NCBI GenBank assembly: GCA_022545625.1
Contig: JACZQS010000012.1
Location: forward strand, 1 to 16,098
Reading direction: 5' to 3'
DNA length: 16,098 nucleotides
From: Pseudomonadota bacterium
GTDB lineage: Bacteria > Pseudomonadota > Gammaproteobacteria > GCA-001735895
Shown here: positions 1-7,049 of the stretch, in pieces
Numbering within the stretch: the first letter of the stretch is position 1
Layout of the letters: each line of letters opens with the position of its first letter
The notes under the pieces: generated by a model
What the model saw: the letters and a program-made list of their open reading frames with translations, nothing else
Database searches by the model: none
What the model was told of the DNA's origin: nothing
Position numbers and translations under genes: made by a program

Positions 1-9
1 TAAAAAGCG

Positions 10-1167
10 ATGACAACAGATTACCAGCAACTTGAGCATGAATACGGTGTAGTGCTAGCCGCCAAGCGGGACCTGGTCGCGGTACGCGGTAAAGGCGCGC
101 TGCTTTACGATGAAGCGGGTCAGGCCTATATCGACTGTGTCGGTGGGATTGGGGTGGCGGCGCTCGGTCATTCCCATCCGAAACTGGTCGAGGCGGTACA
201 ACGACAGGCCGAAACCCTGATTACCTGTCCCCACATACTTTACAACGATATACGCTCCAAAATGCTTAAAAAACTGGTCGAGGTAACTCCTAAAAACCTG
301 ACCCGGGCTTTCCTGTGCAATTCGGGGTCGGAGGCGGTCGAAGCGGCGCTCAAATTTGCGCGTCTGCATACCAGGCGTCCCAACTTCGTCACCGCGATGC
401 GTGGTTTTCACGGCCGTACGATGGGTGCAGTGAGCGCGACCTTCACGAAAAAATATCGTGATTCTTTCGAGCCGCTGATCCCCGGTTTTACCTATGTGCC
501 GTTCAACAAGATCGAAAAACTCGAAGCGGCCATCGACGACAACACGGCTGCCGTGATGTTGGAACTGGTGCAGGGTGAAGGTGGCGTCAACCCGATCCAG
601 GCTGACTATATCGCGGCTGCGCGCAAACTTTGCAGCGACCGCGGGGCATTGCTGATCATCGATGAAATCCAGACTGGTTTTTGCCGCACCGGTAAATTCT
701 TTGCCTGCGAACATTTCGATCTGCAGCCCGACATGATGACGCTCGCCAAGGCCCTGGGTGGTGGTGTACCCATCGGTGCGACGATGATTAACGCCGATAT
801 CAACATCGATGTGGGCCTGCACGGCTCTACCTTTGGCGGCAATCCGTTAGCCTGTGCCGCGGCACTGGCGGCGATGGAGACCTATCAGGACGACAATCTG
901 GCACAGCGTGCGGCTGAAATGGGCGCCTATTTCGAATCCCGCCTGGCCGAGAAACCACTATCACAGGTACGTGTGGTTCGGCGACTCGGGCTGATGATTG
1001 GCATCGAAATCAAGCACAAGGTTCTGGATATACTTGCCCAACTGCTGGAACGTCATATTATCGCACTGCCCGCGGGCCCCAACGTGATCCGCCTGCTGCC
1101 GCCTTTAATAATTGAAAAGGAGCAACTCGATCGGGTCATCGAGGTACTACAGGAACTGCTAGCCTGA
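10..1167 (+). CDS. Class III (acetylornithine/succinylornithine-type) aminotransferase, ArgD/LysJ-like
   Basis: PLP-dependent class III aminotransferase of 385 residues that moves an amino group between an omega-amino donor and 2-oxoglutarate, in the cytoplasm. Visible family signatures are the phosphate-binding NSGSEA (104-109), GFHGRT (132-137), QGEGG (188-192), the IIDEIQTG block with D218 for the pyridine nitrogen, K247 in the TLAKALGGG motif as the Schiff-base lysine, and HGSTFGGNP (271-279). Length is close to ArgD (about 395-405), slightly short, with a compact C-terminus. The general resemblance is to acetylornithine or LysW-gamma-lysine aminotransferases, but no other arg or lys gene is in view, so the substrate is open (ornithine, succinylornithine, lysine or GABA-like). 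A TAA lies at bases 1-3, possibly the stop of an upstream gene, so the gene may be the tail of an operon cut by the window edge. The start is ATG at 10 with only a weak purine-rich leader. Family is secure; exact substrate is not. Confidence 0.9.
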   Translation: MTTDYQQLEHEYGVVLAAKRDLVAVRGKGALLYDEAGQAYIDCVGGIGVAALGHSHPKLVEAVQRQAETLITCPHILYNDIRSKMLKKLVEVTPKNLTRAFLCNSGSEAVEAALKFARLHTRRPNFVTAMRGFHGRTMGAVSATFTKKYRDSFEPLIPGFTYVPFNKIEKLEAAIDDNTAAVMLELVQGEGGVNPIQADYIAAARKLCSDRGALLIIDEIQTGFCRTGKFFACEHFDLQPDMMTLAKALGGGVPIGATMINADINIDVGLHGSTFGGNPLACAAALAAMETYQDDNLAQRAAEMGAYFESRLAEKPLSQVRVVRRLGLMIGIEIKHKVLDILAQLLERHIIALPAGPNVIRLLPPLIIEKEQLDRVIEVLQELLA

Positions 1168-1216
1168 TCGAAGGCCGGGAAACTTTAAGGTTTTGCAATA
1201 TTTCCGCTAATTCAGC

Positions 1217-1246
1217 TTAGGCTCTCGCACTACATTCATTTATACT
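1217..1246 (+). promoter_or_regulatory. Possible sigma-70 promoter upstream of pckA
   Basis: The 119-nt gap between the aminotransferase and pckA contains TATACT at 1241-1246, a good -10 hexamer, 40 nt before the pckA ATG. The -35 region at normal spacing (about 1217-1223, TTAGGC) is a poor match, so an activator or a different start site is possible. No terminator hairpin is seen after the aminotransferase. Weak call. Confidence 0.3.
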
Positions 1247-1286
1247 GCGCGCTTTATAGCAGCCCGAAAGATAGCACAGGCTATCT

Positions 1287-2927
1287 ATGCCCATGATTTC
1301 GACACCCACCGACACCAGAATTCATTCTGATAATTCTTTGCATCTTGAGCAATATGGCATTTTCGACGCCCGTGAAGTAATTCGAAACCCGTCTTTCGAT
1401 ACACTTTATGCCGAAGAAACGGCGCCGGAACTGAGCGGCTACGAAAAAGGCTACCTGACCGAATCAGGTGCGATTTCGGTCGATACCGGTAAATTCACCG
1501 GCCGTTCGCCGAAGGACAAGTACCTGGTACGCGACGACACGACCCGCGACACGATGTGGTGGGCCGACCAGGGTGATAACGATAATAAGCCAATTGAAGC
1601 GGAAATCTGGCGCTCGCTGAAAAACCTGGTTACCACGCAATTGTCCAATAAACGCCTGTTTGTAGTCGATACCTTTTGTGGTGCCAATCCCGATAGTCAA
1701 CTGAAAGTGCGCTTCATTACCGAGGTCGCCTGGCAGGCGCATTTCGTTACCAATATGTTTATCCGCCCTGAAGCCGACCAGCTGGACGATTACCAACCCG
1801 ATTTCGTCGTACTCAACGCTTCCAAAACCGTAAACCCGGACTGGCAGGCGCAGGGTCTGAACTCGGAAAATTTCGTTGCCTTCAATCTCAGCGAACGCAT
1901 GCAGATTATCGCCGGAACCTGGTACGGCGGTGAAATGAAAAAGGGGATGTTTTCGATCATGAATTACCTGCTGCCACTGAGGGGAATACCCTCGATGCAC
2001 TGTTCGGCAAATGTCGGTGAAGATGGCGAGGTAGCAATTTTCTTTGGACTCTCGGGTACCGGTAAGACCACCCTGTCGACCGACCCGAAGCGCAAGCTCA
2101 TCGGTGACGATGAACACGGTTGGGACGATAGCGGTATATTTAATTTTGAAGGCGGCTGTTACGCCAAGGTGATCGAGCTTAGTAGCGAAGACGAACCCGA
2201 TATCTTCCAGGCCATTCGACGCGATGCGCTGCTCGAAAACGTCTGCGTCGATGCGCAGGGCGTGATCAACTATGCCGATGCATCGAAGACCGAAAATACG
2301 CGCGTGTCTTACCCTATTTACCATATCGACAATATAGTCAAACCCGTCTCGCGCGCTGGACACGCGTCGAGAGTGATTTTCCTCACCGCCGATGCATTTG
2401 GCGTATTACCACCGGTTTCGCGTTTGAGCGCCGAGCAGGCACAGTATTATTTTCTATCCGGATTTACTGCCAAACTGGCCGGTACCGAGCTTGGAGTCAG
2501 CGAGCCGACACCGACTTTTTCAGCCTGTTTTGGCAAGGCCTTTTTAAGCCTTCATCCGACGCGTTATGCCGAGGTCCTGAATCAAAGAATGAAGCAATCT
2601 AACAGCAGCGCCTATCTCGTCAATACCGGCTGGGACGGCAATGGCAAACGGATCTCGATCAAGGCGACGCGGGCGATTATCGACTCGATTCTCGACGGCG
2701 CCATTGACCAGGTTGAATGCAATACCTTACCGATTTTTAATCTCGTGGTACCAGCCACCCTGCCGGGTGTCGACTCGCAGATTCTCGACCCGCGCAGCAG
2801 TTATCAGTCGGTCGAAGAGTGGCAGGCAAAAGCCGAAAACCTGGCCAGCCTGTTTATCGAAAATTTTGTCCAGTATACCGATACCGAGCAGGGGCGTGGC
2901 CTGGTTAACGCGGGGCCGAAACTGTAA
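1287..2927 (+). CDS. pckA: Phosphoenolpyruvate carboxykinase (ATP)
   Basis: Converts oxaloacetate and ATP to phosphoenolpyruvate, CO2 and ADP, the entry step of gluconeogenesis from TCA-cycle carbon; cytosolic. The 546-residue length fits the ATP-type family (E. coli PckA is 540). Visible motifs are the substrate-binding TGRSPKDK (71-78), the metal-site region around K219 and H238 (MHCSANVG), the P-loop GLSGTGKT (254-261) followed by TLS, the metal/nucleotide block LIGDDEHGW (272-280), and the conserved ENTRVSYPI stretch (336-344). The first ATG at 1287 follows a CAGG at 1277-1280 and gives the expected N-terminus; a second in-frame ATG two codons later is equally possible. It follows the aminotransferase by 119 nt and precedes a small methyltransferase by 59 nt. 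No frameshift or missing catalytic residue is seen. Confidence 0.97.
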   Translation: MPMISTPTDTRIHSDNSLHLEQYGIFDAREVIRNPSFDTLYAEETAPELSGYEKGYLTESGAISVDTGKFTGRSPKDKYLVRDDTTRDTMWWADQGDNDNKPIEAEIWRSLKNLVTTQLSNKRLFVVDTFCGANPDSQLKVRFITEVAWQAHFVTNMFIRPEADQLDDYQPDFVVLNASKTVNPDWQAQGLNSENFVAFNLSERMQIIAGTWYGGEMKKGMFSIMNYLLPLRGIPSMHCSANVGEDGEVAIFFGLSGTGKTTLSTDPKRKLIGDDEHGWDDSGIFNFEGGCYAKVIELSSEDEPDIFQAIRRDALLENVCVDAQGVINYADASKTENTRVSYPIYHIDNIVKPVSRAGHASRVIFLTADAFGVLPPVSRLSAEQAQYYFLSGFTAKLAGTELGVSEPTPTFSACFGKAFLSLHPTRYAEVLNQRMKQSNSSAYLVNTGWDGNGKRISIKATRAIIDSILDGAIDQVECNTLPIFNLVVPATLPGVDSQILDPRSSYQSVEEWQAKAENLASLFIENFVQYTDTEQGRGLVNAGPKL

Positions 2928-2986
2928 TTGCCGAGAATTACCCGAATCTGCTCCAGACCAGATAATACATTTAGGCAGCGATCCTC

Positions 2987-3466
2987 GTGAACACAAATAT
3001 CGACCAGGATGAAAAAGGCGCTAATGTTAAATTTCCACCGCCACTCGTATTTATAGGCGCCATATTGCTTGGCTATGCGATGGATTACGTCTTCCCTCTA
3101 AAAATTGGTGATACGATCGTCATCATGATCGCTGGATTGATGATGGTGCTGATAGCGTTAATTGTGATTGTTCTTGCGATACTCACTTTTCGGCGCGCTA
3201 ACACCAGCGTAGAGCCCTGGCGGCCTACCTCGGCAATTATCACCGATGGTGTATTCGGTATCTCGCGCAATCCAATTTATCTCGCTTTTTGCTGGGCGAC
3301 TATTGGCATCGGCCTGATTCTCAATAGCTGGTGGGTAGTGCTCGGTTTCATCCCAGCCGCAGCCCTGATAACCGCTTTCGTTATCGCGCGAGAGGAAGCA
3401 TACCTGGAAGACAAGTTTGCCGAGGAGTATCGGCGCTATCAGTCGCGGGTGAGGCGCTGGTTATAA
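2987..3466 (+). CDS. Small integral-membrane methyltransferase (isoprenylcysteine carboxyl methyltransferase / phospholipid N-methyltransferase-like)
   Basis: A 159-residue inner-membrane protein with about four hydrophobic segments (roughly 17-36, 42-66, 96-113 and 115-133). The C-terminal half carries the signature of the ICMT/PEMT superfamily: GISRNPIYL (91-99), then REE.YLEDKF..EY..Y...VRRWL (135-159), which in known relatives forms the SAM-binding part. Such proteins methylate small lipophilic or lipid substrates; the bacterial short forms mostly have no proven substrate. The start is GTG at 2987 with a weak AGG at 2973-2975; no in-frame ATG would give the conserved N-terminal helix. It may be read through from pckA, and it converges on the thioesterase gene with only 31 nt between the stops and no obvious terminator there. 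Confidence 0.8.
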   Translation: MNTNIDQDEKGANVKFPPPLVFIGAILLGYAMDYVFPLKIGDTIVIMIAGLMMVLIALIVIVLAILTFRRANTSVEPWRPTSAIITDGVFGISRNPIYLAFCWATIGIGLILNSWWVVLGFIPAAALITAFVIAREEAYLEDKFAEEYRRYQSRVRRWL

Positions 3467-3497
3467 TATCAGTTACTTGTTGTAGGACAATGGCAGC

Positions 3498-3941
3498 CTA
3501 GGATCTGGATACCGCGAAGTAACTGCCCTGTAAAATAGCGTTTGGTAGCCTGCCAACATTAATCGTTAACTTTAGCTTGCTCTTACCAAGCTTTTTATAA
3601 CCGCTACAAAAAGCATCACGATCGACTTCGTTAACCTCACCCTGGCACTCGATATCGCCGCTAATCGGCGAGTGATACTTTATCTTTGCATCAGCTACCA
3701 CGAGATCACCCGCCATTTGATTGAGTTCCATGATATGCGTGCATAAAGCCCACCCCGCCAGAACGGCAACTGAATAAATACTGCCGGCAAAAACGGTGCC
3801 ATGAACATTCACATTAGGCTGTAACGGTGCCCGCACCAGAATTGAGCAGGAGTCCAGTTCTACAATGGTAAATTGCATTGCATCGCTGAGGGGAATACTC
3901 GACTGAATCTTATTCTGCAAGTTAACAAGGTAATCGGGCAC
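3498..3941 (-). CDS. Hotdog-fold thioesterase, YiiD C-terminal-domain-like
   Basis: A 147-residue single-domain hotdog protein. It carries the pattern seen in the C-terminal domain of E. coli YiiD (FabY) and related putative thioesterases: NVHGTVFAGS (45-54) at the start of the central helix, then GWAL, and DAKIKYHSPISGD (84-96) in the sheet. Hotdog enzymes of this type hydrolyse or transfer acyl groups on CoA or ACP; the substrate here is unknown. I place the start at GTG 3941 rather than the longer TTG at 3971, because AAGGAG (3952-3947) sits 5 nt before GTG and the residues following GTG begin where the domain begins. This leaves a 19-nt gap after the dehydrogenase stop instead of an overlap. 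It is the last gene of the minus-strand cupin/mmuM operon. Confidence 0.8.
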   Translation of the reverse strand: MPDYLVNLQNKIQSSIPLSDAMQFTIVELDSCSILVRAPLQPNVNVHGTVFAGSIYSVAVLAGWALCTHIMELNQMAGDLVVADAKIKYHSPISGDIECQGEVNEVDRDAFCSGYKKLGKSKLKLTINVGRLPNAILQGSYFAVSRS

Positions 3942-3946
3942 GGCAA

Positions 3947-3952
3947 CTCCTT
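3947..3952 (-). promoter_or_regulatory. Shine-Dalgarno site that fixes the thioesterase start
   Basis: On the minus strand AAGGAG is followed by 5 nt and GTG at 3941. It lies just downstream of the dehydrogenase stop (3963-3961), so the terminating ribosome could restart here. It supports the shorter GTG start over the TTG at 3971. Confidence 0.7.
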
Positions 3953-3960
3953 CGGTCTGT

Positions 3961-4896
3961 TCAATAACCAATCTCGCGATTCACCAGGTGTAGCAACGGT
4001 TCGCCGCTATCCAGGCGTCGCAGGTTTTCCGCGATATCATTGACCGCATCGCCCAGGTGCCAACCTGACACGTGGGGTGTCAGCACAATCTTGGGATGCC
4101 GCCACATCGGGCTGTTCACCGCTAAAGGTTCAGTCTGCATGACGTCGAGTATCGCAGCAGCAAGCAATCCCTTGTCCAGCGCCTCGACCAGGTCGGCTTC
4201 ATCGATTAAATCCCCTCGCCCACAGTTGATGATGACTGCTTCGGGTTTCATTAGTGGGAAGGTTTCGGAATTAAACAAGTTTACCGTCTCAGGGGTCGAG
4301 GGTAGCATCGATACGATATAGTCTGCTGCCTCGAGTACCCCGGCAAGCTGGTCCTCACCATAATAGCACTCGACCCCGGCCAGGGTTTTTTCGGTGCGGC
4401 TCCAACCGATGACATTGAAGCGGTTATCGACAAATCTCTGTGCGGTAATACTGCCAATCATCCCCAGGCCCAGTACCGCAACCGTGGTTTCTCCAGCCTT
4501 CCTGGGTGGCAAGGCCTGCCAGCACCAACGTGCTTGATTGTCACGATACTGGCGTAAATGCCGTTGCTCCTGTAATACACAGGCGAGACTAAATTCGGCC
4601 ATTTCATGCGCCGGCGTATCCGATTTCAGACGGGCAACCTGGATCGACGCGGGCAGAGAGTCATCATCGAGAATACCGTTGACACCGGCGCCAATTTTCT
4701 GCACCAGTTTTAGTTTAGGGTAGCGCAAGGCTTCACCTATCTCGTAGCTACTGACCGCTATCATCTCAATTTCGTCCAGATTTCCCGGATCCGCGGCACA
4801 ACGGATGTCACCCCGCTTATAAACTTTTAGCAGGACCGCCTGCAGGTCTTCGTCCTCCATCCAGCCCGGTTGTTTGATATCGATTAATAAAGCCAT
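3961..4896 (-). CDS. D-isomer-specific 2-hydroxyacid dehydrogenase, GhrA-like (glyoxylate/hydroxypyruvate reductase A type)
   Basis: NAD(P)H-linked reductase of 2-oxoacids such as glyoxylate or hydroxypyruvate to D-2-hydroxyacids; cytosolic. It has 311 residues, against 312 for E. coli GhrA. It shows the Rossmann motif GLGMIG (143-148), the family catalytic set R227 (NCGRGDL), E256 (QTEPL) and H275 (LTPHVSGWH), and a C-terminus ending VNREIGY that resembles GhrA's VDRARGY. I start at ATG 4896, where the protein begins MALLIDI. The open frame continues upstream to 5022, but that part overlaps the mmuM 3' end and adds no family sequence. It begins 19 nt after the mmuM stop and is followed by the thioesterase after 19 nt, so cotranscription is likely. 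The physiological 2-oxoacid is not known; context would allow a sulfur-containing or C3 oxoacid. Confidence 0.88.
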   Translation of the reverse strand: MALLIDIKQPGWMEDEDLQAVLLKVYKRGDIRCAADPGNLDEIEMIAVSSYEIGEALRYPKLKLVQKIGAGVNGILDDDSLPASIQVARLKSDTPAHEMAEFSLACVLQEQRHLRQYRDNQARWCWQALPPRKAGETTVAVLGLGMIGSITAQRFVDNRFNVIGWSRTEKTLAGVECYYGEDQLAGVLEAADYIVSMLPSTPETVNLFNSETFPLMKPEAVIINCGRGDLIDEADLVEALDKGLLAAAILDVMQTEPLAVNSPMWRHPKIVLTPHVSGWHLGDAVNDIAENLRRLDSGEPLLHLVNREIGY

Positions 4897-4915
4897 AATT
4901 TTAGTAACCCTGGGA

Positions 4916-5884
4916 TTAACTCGTCTCGCCTGGATCTCGTCGATCATCCAATTCAGCTGCAATCGCGGCGATATGGGCTGGGCCCATTCGACAACAACCA
5001 CCGATGATACTGGCGCCCGCATCGAACCAGGTTCGCGCAGCAGCGGCGCATTCTAACGGACTCTCGACGCCATGCCAGGTTTTAGTGACCGCATCGTAAT
5101 CTTCGCCCGAATTGGGGTAAACCACAATTGCCTTGTCCTTCAATACCGATTTTATTTCACCGATTAACGTCTTTATCGTTTGTGGCGCGCTGCAATTGAC
5201 GCCCACCGCTACTACCTTCGGGTGGCGTCTAAACAAGGCGGTCGCCTCTGCGATAGAACTCCCATCGTTTAGCAAACGATCGTTCTGGCAGGAAAAGCTA
5301 ACCCAGGCGGGAGTATTTACACTGTTCAACAATTCACACAATACCGAGGCTTCCTGCAGGCTCGGAATGGTTTCGCAGGCAAGCACATCGGCGCCAGCCT
5401 GGTCCAGCCACTCGAGTCGCTGGCGGTGAAAATCAACCAGGGTTCGATCCTCGACCTCGTAGTCTCCAGTATATTCAGAGCCATCCGCCAGGTAGGCGCC
5501 GTAGGGTCCCACACTTGCTGCGACCATGGGTTGATAATTGCAACCGGGGTTCCGGCTTAGAAACTCGCGGCTGGCTTTTCTGGCGATCTCTACCGAGAGG
5601 TGAAACAGGTCCCTGGTGCGCTGCGGGGTCACCCCGATCGAGGCAAATCCGGGTACACTGGCCTGGTAACTGACACTGGTGATACATTGCGCCCCGGCAT
5701 CGAGGTAGGCCCGGTGAACCTCGGCAATAGCGAGCGGATTATTGATCAACAGTTCAGCCGACCAGAGTGGTGATGAAATATCCTGGCCTCGCCGAGCCAG
5801 CTCACTGCCAAGACCACCATCCAGAATGAGCGGTTTCCGGTGATCGAGACTATCGACAAAATTGACAGGCCTGGTACTCAACAA
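4916..5884 (-). CDS. mmuM: Homocysteine S-methyltransferase, MmuM family
   Basis: Transfers a methyl group to homocysteine to give methionine, classically from S-methylmethionine, without folate. The roughly 321-residue protein is a single Zn-dependent TIM-barrel domain. Visible features are DGGLGSEL near 22-29, the MmuM hallmark SVGPYGAYLADGSEYTGDY (124-142), YPNSGE (256-261), and the zinc cysteines C231 in GVNCS and C297/C298 in GGCCR. There is no B12 domain, which excludes MetH. The start is TTG at 5884 or, more attractively, the next TTG at 5881, whose TTGA overlaps the cupin stop TGA; GGAAA lies 5-8 nt upstream. No ATG start is available. This tight coupling to the DddQ-like cupin suggests that both act on sulfonium compounds. 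Other methyl donors (DMSP, SAM) cannot be excluded. Confidence 0.9.
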   Translation of the reverse strand: MLSTRPVNFVDSLDHRKPLILDGGLGSELARRGQDISSPLWSAELLINNPLAIAEVHRAYLDAGAQCITSVSYQASVPGFASIGVTPQRTRDLFHLSVEIARKASREFLSRNPGCNYQPMVAASVGPYGAYLADGSEYTGDYEVEDRTLVDFHRQRLEWLDQAGADVLACETIPSLQEASVLCELLNSVNTPAWVSFSCQNDRLLNDGSSIAEATALFRRHPKVVAVGVNCSAPQTIKTLIGEIKSVLKDKAIVVYPNSGEDYDAVTKTWHGVESPLECAAAARTWFDAGASIIGGCCRMGPAHIAAIAAELDDRRDPGETS

Positions 5885-6492
5885 ATTTCCGATTTTTGCA
5901 TCAGATTACCCCCGCGCCAGAGGTACAGGGCAATCAATGGTTCACCCTGGGTACGCATCGCGTGCTCGATGCCACCCGGGTGATGTATCAGTGTACCTGC
6001 AGGTTGTTGCTGCCAGCCATCGTGTTCTCGATACCACTGTGCATCGCCACTAATCGGCAGATATATTTCTTCCGCCTGGTGTCGATGTTGAGGATAGGTA
6101 TTACTGTCGCCGAGAATCAAAAATCCACTCGATAAGCGCTCGCTATGCCAGTAGGCATCGGGCCCCAGTAGCTTGATCCAGCCATACTGAGATAAAAAAT
6201 CCTCGCCAAAATCCTCTTCCGAGTAGGTCTGACCGAAATGCAAAGTGTCTCGCGCATCAATCAATCGATCGATAACCCCCCGATAAGGCAAGGGGGCTCC
6301 GCTAGCAAGGCGAGGTAGAAATTTCAGTACCGGCAGAGTTTTGGGTTCGAGCATGCGATCGGGAGAACTGATATCGATGTCTGGCAACAAGCGACACCAG
6401 TCCTGTGGACATTCTGACTGTAGCAACTGCCGCCAGGCTTCGGCGAACCCCGATAACCGCATGATATCAATACTGGCTTGCTGGATTTCCAT
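5878..6492 (-). CDS. DMSP-lyase-like cupin (DddQ-type, cupin-DLL superfamily)
   Basis: A 204-residue single-domain cupin matching the dimethylsulfoniopropionate lyase family; DddQ is about 200 residues. The core motif Y133-x2-H136-x-H138-x3-E142-x-Y144, then H177 and W192, reproduces both identity and spacing of the DddQ residues I recall as Y120, H123, H125, E129, Y131, H163 and W178. H138, E142, Y144 and H177 would bind the metal and/or provide the catalytic base. DddQ cleaves DMSP to acrylate and DMS. Many proteins in this broader family keep these residues but have unproven substrates, so lyase activity is an inference. No signal peptide is seen, so it is probably cytosolic. The start is ATG 6492 (weak SD); M11 is an alternative. 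Its stop overlaps the mmuM start, and an internally deleted MBL gene lies 90 nt upstream. Confidence 0.82.
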   Translation of the reverse strand: MEIQQASIDIMRLSGFAEAWRQLLQSECPQDWCRLLPDIDISSPDRMLEPKTLPVLKFLPRLASGAPLPYRGVIDRLIDARDTLHFGQTYSEEDFGEDFLSQYGWIKLLGPDAYWHSERLSSGFLILGDSNTYPQHRHQAEEIYLPISGDAQWYREHDGWQQQPAGTLIHHPGGIEHAMRTQGEPLIALYLWRGGNLMQKSEIC

Positions 6493-6517
6493 ATAAAAGA
6501 GCTATGCAGCGGGGAAT

Positions 6518-6550
6518 CCCGTTTGACCGGGTCGTGGATATCCCATCCAC
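6518..6550. repeat. Two small inverted repeats in the leader of the cupin gene
   Basis: In the 90-nt space upstream of the cupin, CCCG (6518-6521) pairs with CGGG (6528-6531), and GTGGAT (6534-6539) pairs with ATCCAC (6545-6550) over a 5-nt loop. They could be operator-like, processing or REP-type structures. There is no T-tract typical of an intrinsic terminator. Confidence 0.4.
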
Positions 6551-6558
6551 AAGTAAAG

Positions 6559-6585
6559 GTCGGGGACAGGCCCGTACTATTTTCA
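6559..6585. repeat. Motif resembling RAYT/REP-associated sequence (CGGGGACAGGCCCG core)
   Basis: The stretch contains CGGGGACAGGCCCGTACTAT followed by TTTC. It reminds me of the GGGCCTGTCCCC-type strings that flank REP-associated tyrosine transposases in proteobacteria. It reaches the stop codon of the deleted MBL gene. It is identified from memory of the string only; no transposase is present. Confidence 0.3.
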
Positions 6586-6927
6586 GAAAACTGCCGGATA
6601 GGTAATTCTAATCCATTTTTCGCCACTAAATATGCCATTGCCCCATTCGGCTTCGAGATCGGAGAGCGGGTCGTGGATGATCGCATCCTCGACCGATTTG
6701 ATCGCGGCGAGTATCTTCTCGGTTAAAGGAGCAAACTGATCGTCGATAATAAAAGTACCGTCCTCACCCAGGAACAAACCGATATTACCGCCCTGCCCAC
6801 TGAGCATATATATGTTGTCGCTAACCGGTATCGGGTTTATCTTGACGTCGCCCTGGGCCAGTAATGCTGATGCGGGAAACATATAAACTGCCGCTATCGC
6901 GGCTGACAACATTGTTTTGATTGACAT
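6583..6927 (-). pseudogene. Internally deleted MBL-fold metallo-hydrolase (N- and C-terminal ends joined in frame)
   Basis: A 114-residue frame that starts with a good signal peptide (1-25, ending ALLAQG) and continues with the usual N-terminus of exported MBL-fold hydrolases (SDNIYML.GQGGNIG, then DGTFIIDDQFAPLTEKILAAIK to residue 77). It then jumps directly to what looks like the family's extreme C-terminus (SVEDAI...PLSDLEAEWGNG...W...Y). The whole centre is missing, including HxHxDH and all other metal ligands, so about 60 percent of a normal 300-residue protein is lost, yet the frame is kept. ATG 6927 has a strong AGGAGGGG upstream (around 6945-6938). The remnant may still be made and exported, but it cannot be a hydrolase of this family. 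It heads the minus-strand operon, so its promoter may now drive the cupin and mmuM. Confidence 0.75.
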
Positions 6928-7001
6928 TATTCTGTTACCCCTCCTAAAAAAATTATTCTTCTCTGCTCAATCGGGAACGATCTGAGCCGAAATTCGTCAA
7001 T

Positions 7002-7030
7002 ATTATACAGGTCTTACAAATACTTGTTTC
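7002..7030 (-). promoter_or_regulatory. Candidate sigma-70 promoter for the MBL remnant / cupin operon
   Basis: On the minus strand a perfect TATAAT lies at 7007-7002. GAAACA, 17 nt upstream, is a partial -35 match. Transcription would begin near 6995 and leave a leader of about 70 nt before ATG 6927. It sits in the 122-nt divergent spacer shared with the class V aminotransferase. Confidence 0.4.
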
Positions 7031-7049
7031 AGCTTGCGCTTGTGCGACA

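Noticed and set aside
55..822. Long minus-strand frame (255 codons) opposite the aminotransferase
   Set aside because: It lies wholly inside a gene with strong family motifs, shows no domain pattern of its own, and is explained by codon bias of the real gene.
1168..1286. tRNA or small RNA gene in the aminotransferase-pckA gap
   Set aside because: No cloverleaf or strong stem could be formed; only a -10-like hexamer stands out.
1464..2363. Minus-strand frame of 299 codons opposite pckA
   Set aside because: It is antisense to the conserved PEP carboxykinase core, with no SD and no recognisable motif.
2924..2941. GTAATT/AATTAC inverted repeat over the pckA stop as a terminator
   Set aside because: The stem is short and AT-rich, and no T-tract follows.
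3942..3971. Longer TTG start for the thioesterase
   Set aside because: It would overlap the dehydrogenase stop, while GTG 3941 has a strong AAGGAG at the right distance.
4897..5022. Upstream extension of the GhrA-like gene
   Set aside because: It overlaps the mmuM 3' end, has no family similarity, and ATG 4896 gives the normal N-terminus and length.
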